This document shows positions 1 to 7,619 of a DNA stretch of 11,897 nucleotides, piece by piece. The DNA is from Scatomorpha gallistercoris. Its GTDB lineage: Bacteria > Bacillota > Clostridia > Oscillospirales > Oscillospiraceae. A program made the translations under genes and the position numbers. Location of the stretch: contig DVFX01000125.1 of assembly GCA_018713005.1 (NCBI GenBank), forward strand, positions 1-11,897. The letters are read 5' to 3'. Numbering within the stretch: the stretch's first letter is position 1; the number at the start of each line of letters is the position of its first letter. The notes beneath the pieces are model-generated. The model searched no databases. It was not told where the DNA came from and was given only the letters and a program-made list of their open reading frames with translations.

Positions 1-1400
1 ACGTTGGCGTAGGTCTGGCGGTTCTCGTTGAACCACATCAGGAATATGTTGGTGACGTTGGGGGCAATGTGCACGTACTGCTCAAAGGTGCCGTCCTTCT
101 TGGCCATCTCCAGCTGAGCGGTGTCGAGCACCAGGGTGGTGCCGGTGCCGTTCATGAAGTCGTTGTACTCGCGGGTGACGTCGCTGCCGTCGTCGTAGAT
201 GAAGTTGACGGCCTTGATCTGGACGTTCTCGGCGTTCCAATAGCTGTCGTTGGCTATGTAGTTGATGGAGTTCTTGTCGGTGACGTTGGTGCACAGGTAC
301 GGTCCGCAGTAGGCGATGTGATCCTGGTCGGTGCCGTAGAGGTAGGAGCTGCTGGCAATGGCCTCGCCGTAGGCGTCGATGCCGAACACGCCGCCCTGGC
401 TGAGGTAGTAGCTGCGGCTCATGGGTATGAAGCAGGTGTCCGCTATCATGGTCATGAAGTACGGGCACTCCTCGGTGAGGGTGTACTGCAGCGTGTGATC
501 GTCGACGGCCTTGATGCCGACGGTGGAGAAGTCGGTGGTCTCGCCGTAGAGGTAGGAGTCAAGCCCCTCGAGCACGCCGACAAGGTTGTAGATGGAGCTG
601 GAGCCGGCGTCGGCCACGTGCTGCAGACCCGCGACCCAGTCGTCGGCGGTCAGCTCGGCGACCTGGCGGCCCTGGCTGTCGACCCAGATGACGCCCTCAC
701 GGATGGTGAAGGTGTAGGTCAGGCCGTCGTCGGAGACGGTGTAGTCGGTGGCGAGGTGGGGAACAAGCTCGCCCTCGCTGTTGTACTGGTAGAGATAGTC
801 TATGAAGGACGCGTTGTCGTGGAAGTCGCCGTCGGAGAGGAAGTCCCAGGTGGTGCCGACGCGGTCAAAGGTGGTGACCGCAGTGTCGGTGAAGGTGTAT
901 CCCTGCTCGGTGAGGTAGTCGACCGCGCTCTGGGTATAGGTGCCGGTCCCGGCCAGCTCGTACCACATGTCGACCAGGTGTTCGTAGTCCTCGGTGCCGA
1001 TTATCTCGTTTGTGAGAACCATCTGGTCATAGTAGACGCGGTCGCCCAGCCAGGCGGCGTAGCCGCCGGCGCGGAAAGGCACGCGGCTCATGGCATAGCA
1101 GCCGCCCGCAGTGTACATGGGCGTGGCGACGCCGCTCTCGAGGAACTTGGCCTCGGCGATGGCCATGAGCGCCCAGCGCTCGCTGAGTGTCTCGGCCTCA
1201 AACGCGGCCATGTAGGCGTCGTAGAAGTCGCCCATAGAAGCCATGTAGATGGCCTCATCGTCCGTGAGGATCCCTCCCTCAGCAGACGTGCTCGGCGCAG
1301 GCGTTTGCGTAGGCTCGTCTCCGCCGCCGCATGCGGCCAGCGAGAGCACCATGATTAGACACAGTGCCAGAGACAGTGCTTTCTTTAATCGTTCTGTCAT
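1..1400 (-). CDS. Peptide-type ABC transporter substrate-binding lipoprotein (family 5), 3' end outside window
   Basis: Extracytoplasmic binding lipoprotein, probably delivering peptides to an ABC importer; 466 residues are visible and the C-terminus is cut by the left edge. I start at 1400: GGAGG (1406-1410) sits 5 bases upstream, whereas the ATG at 1403 leaves only 2. Residues 1-23 form a lipoprotein signal (KK, hydrophobic core, LAAC) with lipid cysteine C24, then a Pro/Thr/Ser-rich linker. Residues about 180-466 match the N-terminal lobe and following part of SBP family 5: ELVPHLA (211-217), VSDDGLTYTF (222-231), IREGVIWVD (233-241). Odd: residues about 47-178 (including ERWALMAIAEAKFLESG at 74-90 and GGCYAMSRV at 99-107) resemble the segment normally found at the C-terminus of this family, so the protein looks circularly permuted or internally duplicated. 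No permease or ATPase genes are in view, so the substrate is unknown. Confidence 0.87.
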   Translation of the reverse strand, partial: MTERLKKALSLALCLIMVLSLAACGGGDEPTQTPAPSTSAEGGILTDDEAIYMASMGDFYDAYMAAFEAETLSERWALMAIAEAKFLESGVATPMYTAGGCYAMSRVPFRAGGYAAWLGDRVYYDQMVLTNEIIGTEDYEHLVDMWYELAGTGTYTQSAVDYLTEQGYTFTDTAVTTFDRVGTTWDFLSDGDFHDNASFIDYLYQYNSEGELVPHLATDYTVSDDGLTYTFTIREGVIWVDSQGRQVAELTADDWVAGLQHVADAGSSSIYNLVGVLEGLDSYLYGETTDFSTVGIKAVDDHTLQYTLTEECPYFMTMIADTCFIPMSRSYYLSQGGVFGIDAYGEAIASSSYLYGTDQDHIAYCGPYLCTNVTDKNSINYIANDSYWNAENVQIKAVNFIYDDGSDVTREYNDFMNGTGTTLVLDTAQLEMAKKDGTFEQYVHIAPNVTNIFLMWFNENRQTYAN

Positions 1401-1501
1401 CATTTCCTCCCCCTTCGAGGTTTTCATATATCCAAATGCCGGACGCCCGGCCTTTCGGACCGTCAGTCTTATACCCCTAGTCCCTATATATTATGAATAA
1501 A

Positions 1502-1530
1502 ATGTTACAACACTTTGAAGTTGTTGTCAA
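1502..1530 (-). promoter_or_regulatory. Sigma-A-type promoter of the binding-protein gene
   Basis: Read on the minus strand: -35 TTGACA (1525-1530, perfect), 17-base spacer, -10 TAACAT (1502-1507, four of six). It predicts a leader of roughly 95 bases before the start at 1400. An inverted repeat, ACAAC (1507-1511) and GTTGT (1520-1524) with 8 bases between, lies almost exactly between the two boxes and could be an operator. The leader holds a short GC-rich hairpin (GCCGG 1438-1442 with CCGGC 1447-1451). Confidence 0.7.
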
Positions 1531-1755
1531 TAATAACATACGACAATTAACGACATTTTTGTTTTTCCATTTTGTTTATTGTGATATTAAATCATTAAAG
1601 CAAAAAATAGTAACACCTACCCCCTGTCTGTCCGTTAGTTATGGAATGATATGTTCCGATAATCATCACTAACTGGATTATTCATTAGGATTCTGCAATG
1701 TATTAGGAAAATCCAAGTCTGAATCTAAGCCGTTATATACCAAATACGGGTATAT
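1531..1755. other. AT-rich gene-free stretch upstream of the binding-protein promoter
   Basis: I see no credible coding sequence on either strand here: reading frames are short, lack ribosome sites and the base composition is far more AT-rich than the genes. It contains two copies of CGACA ten bases apart (1541-1545 and 1551-1555), just upstream of the promoter, and a nested imperfect dyad at 1634-1673. Both could be regulator contacts, but neither matches a site I can name. Confidence 0.5.
1634..1673. repeat. Nested imperfect inverted repeat
   Basis: Outer arms GTTAGT (1634-1639) and ACTAAC (1668-1673) enclose inner arms GGAA (1643-1646) and TTCC (1654-1657); TTAT and ATAA extend the pairing loosely. 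It is not followed by a T tract, so it is not a typical terminator. It may be an operator or chance; function unknown. Confidence 0.35.
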
Positions 1756-1792
1756 AAAAATGCCGTCCCGACTGATAAGGGACGGCATTTTT
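1756..1792 (-). terminator. Rho-independent terminator of the M16C peptidase gene (symmetrical)
   Basis: A perfect 10-base stem (ATGCCGTCCC 1760-1769 with GGGACGGCAT 1779-1788) around a 9-base loop, extended by four A-T pairs. It begins about 15 bases past the peptidase stop codon and ends in a U-run on the minus strand. A/T tracts on both sides could let it work in either direction, but the only gene that needs it here is on the minus strand. Confidence 0.9.
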
Positions 1793-1806
1793 GTGAAAAT
1801 AGACGG

Positions 1807-4680
1807 TTACATCGAAAGTATCTCGTTCAGGCCGCAGCGCTCAAGCTCTGCCCTGGACGCGAGCACACTCACCCCAGGCTCCGAGAAGGCCCTCTCAATC
1901 TTGTCCGCAACGCGCTTCAGGTCGCTCGTCGTACTCTCAAGCAGCTGGCGGCGCCTGTCGCGCCTCATCTCGTCCGTGATTCCGCGGAAGTAGAGGTCAT
2001 CGGCCTCCTCGCCCTTTGCGCGGGGGGTAAGCAGGGGCTCGCTTGCAGAGATTGCGCCGGTGATGAGCCCGTCAAGGCTGTCTACGCCGTCTGCAAAGCC
2101 GCGCAGGAACTCCGGCGCTTTGGCGTAGGTCCCGAGGCTTTTGGACGCGCTCGGGTCGCGGTAGGAATAGCAGCCGTCGAAGCCGTTTATGCGTGTGACC
2201 ATGCCTGTGCCGTATGCCCCGCCCTGGACGCGCACGGCGTTCCAGAGGTACTCAAGGGACACGACTCGGCCTGCAAGCTGCCAGTGGCCGTCGAACTCGC
2301 CGCCGAGCCCGCCCATAGCGGCATAGCCGACGTCGGACGGTATCTCTATGCCCTCACGCCGCACGCCGCGGGGTGCAACGCCGATTCCGGTGACGGTCTC
2401 GCCCTCCGGCAGCGCGTTAACGAGCTCGGTTATGGCATCGTCCACGGCCTCGCTGTGCATGCCCGTGACGCTGACCGTAAGGCCGCGCCTGCCTATCACT
2501 CTGGCCGAGAGCTCCGCAAGCTGACTGTAGAGCCCGGACAGGTCCGTCTCCGATGTCAGACGCTTGAGCCAGCAGTAGTAGTCGTAGCCGTTCGCCCATT
2601 CGTTTACAGCAGAGCCCGCGGTGAACTGCGACGCCGCGCGGCCCAAGGCCGAGACATGGCCGTTGTTGACAATCTGCTGGAACATGCCGGTGCGGCGCTG
2701 GCGCAGGATGTCGGTTATCTCCCGCTCGGAGTCCAGGCGGCTGGTGGTGAGCACTTCCGAGAGCAGGCCCAGCGCCTTGCCTATCTTGCTCTCGATTGCG
2801 CTGACACGTGCCGTGAGCTTTACGCAGTATTTGTCCGCGCTCTGCTCGTAGACGTCAACTGAGAAATTCATGCTGCCGCAGTAGAGCTGCAGCAGGCTGC
2901 TGAGCTCCTGGGCGCTGTGCCCGGCGGTGTCGACCTTGCCGAAGAGTTCGCCCATGAAGCTCACGGCTGCGGTCTCCTCGCCGGTGAGTCCGGTTATGTC
3001 GAAGTACAGGGAGACGTAGCTTATACCCAGCGCGGACAGCTCATGCCGCAGAAGAGGCACGCCGCCCAGCTCGCCCAGCGAAGTCGGATAGCGCTCCGGC
3101 TCCGGGCTGATGTCGCCCAGTTCCAGCTTGGGCAGGGTTGCCAGGGCCTCCGGACTGTCCGGGCTGGCATGCCAGCCATCCAGCGCGGCCTGCTCCGCCT
3201 TCACTCGTTCCGCCTCTTCCCTGCTCCAGGACGCGGCTATACGCTCGAGCTCACGCGCGTCGCGCTCGCGGCGCTCCTCGCCGACAGTGTGCGACGGAAC
3301 CATGACGACCTCACAGCTGTGAGGGTTGTCCAGCAGCACGGCGCGTATCAGCTCTTCAAACCAGCCCTCGTCCATCCTGGCGCGCAGGATGTCAAAGAGG
3401 CGTCCCACCTCGACCATGGCGTCCGGCTCGCCGCCACGCAGCCAGCTGTCCAGCACGCCGAAGCTTATGCCCAGGCCCTGCGGATAGTAGCCGTAGTCGC
3501 GCTCGCGCAGCTGGAACTCGAGGTTCGCCATCGCAGCCTCCAGCTCCCTGCGGTCAACGCCCTCGTTCGCCACGCGCTCAAGCACGGCGCGGAGCTTCTC
3601 GCCGGCGGGGACTATGTTCTCCTCGCTGACGTTGCGCACTTCGAGCTTCACAAAGGGCTGCGCGCAGCCGTCCCAGACTATCATGTTTACGGCTTCTCCC
3701 AGGCCGGCCGCCAGCATTTCCCGGGTCAGCACGGACTGGTTGTTCCCGCAGAGCACGGTGCAGAGCACCTGCATCGCCGTCACACGCTCTCGGTCGGTTA
3801 TCTCACCCACCACGCGGCCCCACGCGAGGCGGTAGCGGTCGTGCTCGTCCTCCTCGGCAGGGAGCTCATACTCTATACGCTGCGGAGAGGCCTTAACAGG
3901 CTGCTGCAGCGCCGGGACTGCCAGCCGCTCGCTGGGCTCTATGGAGCTCAGGTACTCATCGTCCAGTATGGCCAGCACCGTGTCGATATCCATGTCGCCG
4001 TCCAGATAGACGTAGGCGTTGGAGGGAGAATAGAAGCGGCGGTGGTATTCCAGGAACTTCTCGTAGGTCAGCTCGGGAATGTGCTCCGGGTCGCCGCCCG
4101 AGACAAAGCGGTACGGCGTATCCGGGAAGAGCGCGCGCATGATGGCGTCCTCTTCGAGCTCGTCCGCGTCGGCGAAGGCTCCGCGCATCTCGTTGTATAC
4201 CACGCCCTTGCGGCTGAGCCTGCCCTCGGCGTCCAGCTCATAGTGCCAGCCCTCCTGCCGGAATATCTCGCTCTTGCTGTATATCAGCGGGCGGAACACG
4301 GCGTCGAGATAGACGCGCATAAGGTTCAGGAAGTCCTTCGGGTTGCGGCTGGATATAGGGTAGTAGGTCTTGTCCGGGAAGGTCATCGCGTTCAGGAAGG
4401 TATTCATGGACGTCTTCATCAGCTCCACGAAGGGTTCCTTCGTCGGATATCGCTCCGAGCCGCAGAGCACCGAGTGCTCAAGGATGTGGAACACGCCGGT
4501 GTCGTCCTCCGGCAGCGTCGGGAAAGCGATGCCGAAGGTGCAGTTCTCCTCGTCCCGCTTTATCCACACGAGCTCCAGGCGCGTGCGTTCATGGCGCATG
4601 TGATACATGACCGCGTTCAGCTCTTCCAGCGGCTGAGTGCGGATTACGGTAAAGCCGTGAGTAGTGTTGCCGGTAAGCAT
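1807..4680 (-). CDS. M16C-family zinc metallopeptidase (presequence protease/insulinase-like)
   Basis: A 957-residue cytosolic oligopeptide-degrading zinc protease of the M16C type (PreP/Cym1/falcilysin relatives), full length for the family. The inverted zinc motif HILEH is at residues 65-69 (H65 and H69 ligands, E68 catalytic base), with the third ligand E164 in VYNEMRG (161-167). The conserved M16C stretch NTFLNAMTFPDKTYYP (93-108) lies between. The C-terminal half is the non-catalytic clamshell half and carries GGAYG (about 820-824) and YRDP (about 840-843). No signal peptide or membrane segment is visible. The start at 4680 has AGGAGG 6 bases upstream; an in-frame ATG at 4710 is rejected because it overlaps the predicted -10 box and would precede the transcript start. 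It is a single-gene unit with its own promoter and terminator, diverging from the LysR gene, with no obvious link to the sulfur genes. Confidence 0.95.
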   Translation of the reverse strand: MLTGNTTHGFTVIRTQPLEELNAVMYHMRHERTRLELVWIKRDEENCTFGIAFPTLPEDDTGVFHILEHSVLCGSERYPTKEPFVELMKTSMNTFLNAMTFPDKTYYPISSRNPKDFLNLMRVYLDAVFRPLIYSKSEIFRQEGWHYELDAEGRLSRKGVVYNEMRGAFADADELEEDAIMRALFPDTPYRFVSGGDPEHIPELTYEKFLEYHRRFYSPSNAYVYLDGDMDIDTVLAILDDEYLSSIEPSERLAVPALQQPVKASPQRIEYELPAEEDEHDRYRLAWGRVVGEITDRERVTAMQVLCTVLCGNNQSVLTREMLAAGLGEAVNMIVWDGCAQPFVKLEVRNVSEENIVPAGEKLRAVLERVANEGVDRRELEAAMANLEFQLRERDYGYYPQGLGISFGVLDSWLRGGEPDAMVEVGRLFDILRARMDEGWFEELIRAVLLDNPHSCEVVMVPSHTVGEERRERDARELERIAASWSREEAERVKAEQAALDGWHASPDSPEALATLPKLELGDISPEPERYPTSLGELGGVPLLRHELSALGISYVSLYFDITGLTGEETAAVSFMGELFGKVDTAGHSAQELSSLLQLYCGSMNFSVDVYEQSADKYCVKLTARVSAIESKIGKALGLLSEVLTTSRLDSEREITDILRQRRTGMFQQIVNNGHVSALGRAASQFTAGSAVNEWANGYDYYCWLKRLTSETDLSGLYSQLAELSARVIGRRGLTVSVTGMHSEAVDDAITELVNALPEGETVTGIGVAPRGVRREGIEIPSDVGYAAMGGLGGEFDGHWQLAGRVVSLEYLWNAVRVQGGAYGTGMVTRINGFDGCYSYRDPSASKSLGTYAKAPEFLRGFADGVDSLDGLITGAISASEPLLTPRAKGEEADDLYFRGITDEMRRDRRRQLLESTTSDLKRVADKIERAFSEPGVSVLASRAELERCGLNEILSM

Positions 4681-4708
4681 ACTTCGCCTCCTTGTTTTGT
4701 CTGGAGAC

Positions 4709-4737
4709 ATTATAGCCCAAACACTCGGGCTTGGCTA
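4709..4737 (-). promoter_or_regulatory. Sigma-A-type promoter of the M16C peptidase gene
   Basis: On the minus strand: -35 TAGCCA (4732-4737, four of six), 17-base spacer, -10 TATAAT (4709-4714, perfect). The transcript would start around 4702, about 20 bases before the chosen ATG and just ahead of its AGGAGG. The spacer contains the inverted repeat AGCCC (4714-4718) and GGGCT (4727-4731), 8 bases apart. Confidence 0.7.
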
Positions 4738-4825
4738 CACATTTTTTGACGGCAGCGCCGCACAGCAGGCAGGTTTGTTAATCGAAAGCTGAGATTTGAC
4801 AAAACATACTATTTGCCGATAAAGC

Positions 4826-4854
4826 TTGACTAACCATGCGTAAAAATTTAAAAT
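4826..4854 (+). promoter_or_regulatory. Sigma-A-type promoter of the LysR gene
   Basis: -35 TTGACT (4826-4831, five of six), 17-base spacer, -10 TAAAAT (4849-4854, five of six). It predicts transcription from about 4861 and a leader of about 40 bases before the start at 4902. The -10 box runs into a palindrome at 4853-4867, as expected of autorepression by a LysR protein. Confidence 0.75.
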
Positions 4855-4867
4855 ACTTATAAAGTAT
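4853..4867. promoter_or_regulatory. LysR-type palindrome, probable autoregulatory site
   Basis: Perfect inverted repeat ATACTT (4853-4858), ATA, AAGTAT (4862-4867). It contains the T-N11-A pattern (T4854, A4866) and ATAC-N7-GTAT symmetry typical of LysR-family boxes. It covers the end of the -10 box and the likely transcript start of the adjacent LysR gene. Assignment to this regulator is inference from position and symmetry. Confidence 0.5.
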
Positions 4868-4901
4868 ATAATAACCTGCTAATACCATGGAGGCGTGCGC
4901 T

Positions 4902-5783
4902 ATGACTTCCAGAAACCTTCAAATATTCGTCACGGTCGCGGAGCTCGGGAAGATGACGGAGGCTGCCAGAGTGCTGTACATCACGCAGTCCTCGGTCAGC
5001 CAGGCGATAGCTTCGATAGAGCAGGAGTACGGTGTCGTGCTGTTTGAGCGTCTGTCCAGGGGTATTTTCCTCACCGACGCGGGCAAGGAACTTCTCAACT
5101 ACGCCAGAGGCTATTTCTCCGTCAAGTCGGACATGGAGGAGTTCCTGCTCAGCCAGGGCGAGCGGCAGGCCCTTAAGATAGGCGCGACCATAACTGTCGG
5201 CACCTGCGTCATAAGCCCGCTGCTGCTGAAGCTCAAGGCGGAGAACAAGCAGCTCAACGCCCAGGTGCTGGTTGAAAACACCCACGGCCTCGAGGGGAAG
5301 CTGCTTAAAAACGAGATAGACGTCGCGCTGGTCGAGGGAAAGATAACCAATCCGGAGCTTGTCACACGTCACGCAATAGAGGACAGGATGGTGCTGATAT
5401 GCCCGAACGGCCACCGTTTTTCCGGGCGCGAAGAGGTCATGGCCGCCGAGCTCGGCGACGACCCCTTCATACTCCGCGAAAAGGGCAGCGGCACGAGGAC
5501 TCAGTTTGAAACGGAGATGGCAAACAAGCACCTGCCCATAAGCGTGAGCTGGACCTGCTGCAACACCGAGGCCATCAAGAACGCCGTCGCCGACGGTCAC
5601 GGCGTCAGCGTAGTCTCCGAGCGCCTGGTTCTCGAGGACGCCGCAGCCGGGCGCTTCTTCATCTGCCGCATATCTGACCTTGACCTGGACCGCTATTTCG
5701 ACGTCGTCTACCACAAGGACAAGTACATCTCACGGCCAATGCAGGACTTTATAGACGCATGTATGGCCTTCGGAGAAAGCTGA
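4902..5783 (+). CDS. LysR-family transcriptional regulator, CysL/YeiE-like
   Basis: A 293-residue regulator of normal LysR length. Residues 1-60 are the winged helix-turn-helix (AARVLYITQSSVSQAIASIE at 21-40, then LFERLSRGIFLTDAGKELL at 48-65). A linker helix leads to the periplasmic-binding-like effector domain (about 91-290) with the ILREKGSGTRTQFE region (190-203), a common signature of the CysL/YeiE/CbbR-like group. I start at 4902 because GGAGG lies 8 bases upstream; an in-frame ATG at 4887 has no ribosome site and actually contains that GGAGG. In Bacillus subtilis CysL activates sulfite reductase genes, and YeiE of enteric bacteria is linked to sulfite. Its position directly upstream of a sulfite-reductase-like operon suggests the same kind of role, with sulfite or a related compound as effector. 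Family assignment is firm; the effector is inference. Confidence 0.93.
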   Translation: MTSRNLQIFVTVAELGKMTEAARVLYITQSSVSQAIASIEQEYGVVLFERLSRGIFLTDAGKELLNYARGYFSVKSDMEEFLLSQGERQALKIGATITVGTCVISPLLLKLKAENKQLNAQVLVENTHGLEGKLLKNEIDVALVEGKITNPELVTRHAIEDRMVLICPNGHRFSGREEVMAAELGDDPFILREKGSGTRTQFETEMANKHLPISVSWTCCNTEAIKNAVADGHGVSVVSERLVLEDAAAGRFFICRISDLDLDRYFDVVYHKDKYISRPMQDFIDACMAFGES

Positions 5784-5830
5784 AACGGCGCAAGGCACAT
5801 TTAAGGCCCATCTCCCCCTTGGTATTATAT

Positions 5831-5850
5831 CGATAAGTAAAAGCTTATCG
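5831..5850. promoter_or_regulatory. Candidate LysR activation site upstream of the flavoenzyme/sulfite reductase operon
   Basis: Perfect inverted repeat CGATAAG (5831-5837) and CTTATCG (5844-5850) with a 6-base centre. Its midpoint lies about 66 bases upstream of the transcript start predicted from the promoter at 5872-5900, which is where LysR proteins usually bind to activate. No T tract follows, so a terminator for the regulator gene is less likely. GGTAT is repeated at 5821, 5853 and 5893 around it. Confidence 0.5.
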
Positions 5851-5871
5851 CTGGTATAAGTAGTTTGATGT

Positions 5872-5900
5872 TTAACAAATATATTAGTTTATGGTATAGT
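5872..5900 (+). promoter_or_regulatory. Sigma-A-type promoter of the flavoenzyme/sulfite reductase operon
   Basis: -35 TTAACA (5872-5877, five of six), 17-base spacer, -10 TATAGT (5895-5900, five of six). Transcription from about 5907 gives a leader of about 40 bases. This separates expression of the two-gene operon from that of the LysR gene. Confidence 0.75.
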
Positions 5901-5947
5901 GTGTACAAGAACCTGCAGGAAATTGTTTTATAGGAAGTGCTCTTTGT

Positions 5948-7591
5948 ATGAAAATACTAATAATTGGCGGCGTAGCCGCGGGCACGAAGGCCGCCGCGAA
6001 GCTCAAGCGAGAAATGGGCGATGCAGCTGACGTAACCGTTATCTCAAAGGGCGATTATATCTCTTATGCCGCCTGCGGCCTGCCGTACTACATAGGCCAG
6101 GTCATCAAGGAGAAAGAGACCCTGCTGGAGAACACTCCCGAGAGCTTCAGCGAGCTCACAGGAGCTACGGTGCTCACAGGCATTGAGGCAACCAAGCTCG
6201 ACCGGCAGGCCAAGGTAGTGTACGCCACCAATATCAAGACCGGTGAGGAGCTCACTTATGACTACGACAAGCTCGTCATTGCCACCGGCGCCAGGCCCGT
6301 GAAGCCCAATCTGCCCGGCATAGAGCTCAAGAACATCTTTACGCTGCGCGACCCTGACGACGCCGACGCCATAAAGGCCGCCGTCGCCAGCGGCGAAGTG
6401 AAGCGCGCGGTCATCGTCGGCGGCGGCGCCATCGGCCTTGAAATGGCCGAAAATCTCACCAAGCTCGGCGTGCGTTCCAGCATCATCGACATGGCTGAGC
6501 ATGTGCTGCCCGGCTACGACGGCGACTTCGCCGCCTTTGCCGAGAATGAACTCGCCGACCACGGCATCCCCACCTTCCTGAACGACGCCATCACGAGCTT
6601 CGAGGGTGAGGGGCGCGTGCAGAAGGTGCGCACCGGAAAGCGCGCCATAAAGACCGACATGGTCATCATGTCCATCGGCGTCCGCCCGAACACCGAGTGG
6701 CTCGCCGGCTCCGGCCTGAACTTCGTCGAGGGCACCTCCATTCTGGACGTGGACGAGAACATGCGCACGAACGACGAGGACATATACGCCGCAGGCGACT
6801 GCGCCATGGTCAGGAATCTCGTCACCGGCGCAAATCAGTGGACCCCGATGGGCTCCACCGCCAACATAGCCGCCAGGCTCTGCGCCAAGTCCATCGCCGG
6901 TACCTCCAAGCACGGCTTCCGCGGCGTGCTCGGTACAAACGTGCTGCAGCTCCCCGGTGTGAATATTGGCAAGACCGGCCTCGGCATTGAGGCTGCAAAG
7001 GCCGCCGGGTACGACGCCGAGCACGTCACCATCACCTGCTACGACAAGGCCAAGTTCTATCCCGACATGGAGCACTTCAGCATCCGCCTCGTGGCCGACC
7101 GCGCCACCCGCCGTCTCCTGGGCGTCGAAGTGCTCGGCAAGGGTACCGTCGACAAGATAGTCGACATCGGCGTGACCGCTATTTCCCTCGGCGCGACGAT
7201 AGACAAGTTCGACGACATGGACTTCGCCTACTCTCCCCCCTTCTCTTCCGTCATCCACCCCTTTGCAATAGCCGCCGAGGCTCTCGAGAACAAGATGGAC
7301 GGACACCTCGAGGGCGACACCTTCAAGGCTCTGGAGGTTGGAGACGACTGGCTGCTCCTCGACGTGGGCAAGACCCCCGTCATCCCCACGCTCAGGCACG
7401 TGGACGTCGGCAGCATCAACGGCGAGATAAGCGGCATTCCGACCGAGCAGAAGGTCGCACTCATCTGCCTTGAGGGCAAGAACAGCTACATGGCCCAGAA
7501 CCGCATGCTGCGCTACGGCTATAAGAACGCCAAGGTCGTCGAAGGCGGCACCATGTTCAATTACGAGCTCAAGCAGGACATAAATAACTGA
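5948..7591 (+). CDS. FAD/NAD(P)H disulfide reductase of the CoA-disulfide/persulfide reductase family with divergent C-terminal rhodanese-like domain
   Basis: A 547-residue flavoprotein that should pass NAD(P)H electrons through FAD to a disulfide or persulfide. It has the FAD fold at the N-terminus (IIGGVAAGTKAA, 5-16), single redox Cys43 in SYAACGLPYY (39-48), a second dinucleotide site VGGGAIGLEMAE (157-168), the second FAD motif YAAGDCA (280-286) and the dimerization domain with DFAYSPPFSSVIHP (425-438). Residues about 455-547 align with the rhodanese domain of CoADR-RHD/Npsr enzymes, but the usual GHIPGA loop is absent; Cys507 in ICLEGKNS (506-513) keeps the expected active-site position. 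Start at 5948 has AGGAAG about 10 bases upstream. The next gene follows after 28 bases, so the two are co-transcribed. It could be a CoA-disulfide or CoA-persulfide reductase, or the electron donor to the downstream reductase; the family is sure, the substrate is not. Confidence 0.9.
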   Translation: MKILIIGGVAAGTKAAAKLKREMGDAADVTVISKGDYISYAACGLPYYIGQVIKEKETLLENTPESFSELTGATVLTGIEATKLDRQAKVVYATNIKTGEELTYDYDKLVIATGARPVKPNLPGIELKNIFTLRDPDDADAIKAAVASGEVKRAVIVGGGAIGLEMAENLTKLGVRSSIIDMAEHVLPGYDGDFAAFAENELADHGIPTFLNDAITSFEGEGRVQKVRTGKRAIKTDMVIMSIGVRPNTEWLAGSGLNFVEGTSILDVDENMRTNDEDIYAAGDCAMVRNLVTGANQWTPMGSTANIAARLCAKSIAGTSKHGFRGVLGTNVLQLPGVNIGKTGLGIEAAKAAGYDAEHVTITCYDKAKFYPDMEHFSIRLVADRATRRLLGVEVLGKGTVDKIVDIGVTAISLGATIDKFDDMDFAYSPPFSSVIHPFAIAAEALENKMDGHLEGDTFKALEVGDDWLLLDVGKTPVIPTLRHVDVGSINGEISGIPTEQKVALICLEGKNSYMAQNRMLRYGYKNAKVVEGGTMFNYELKQDINN

Positions 7592-7619
7592 TAAGAAATA
7601 CATACGGAGGGATATAAGC

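Noticed and set aside
69..1358. Plus-strand open frame of 429 codons over the binding-protein gene
   Set aside because: Low-complexity Val/Gly/Ala translation with no family signature; the opposite strand encodes a clear lipoprotein with promoter and GGAGG site.
4681..4710. Upstream in-frame ATG for the peptidase (ten extra residues)
   Set aside because: That ATG overlaps the TATAAT box, and AGGAGG is correctly placed for the ATG at 4680.
2917..4749. Plus-strand open frame of 610 codons opposite the M16C peptidase
   Set aside because: Shadow of a gene with complete catalytic motifs; the frame crosses the peptidase's start and promoter region.
4887..4901. Upstream in-frame ATG for the LysR gene (five extra residues)
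   Set aside because: The GGAGG that serves the ATG at 4902 lies just inside this extension and nothing comparable precedes 4887.
5831..5850. Dyad as a terminator for the LysR gene
   Set aside because: Seven-base AT-rich stem with no T tract after it; position near -66 of the next promoter fits a regulator site better.
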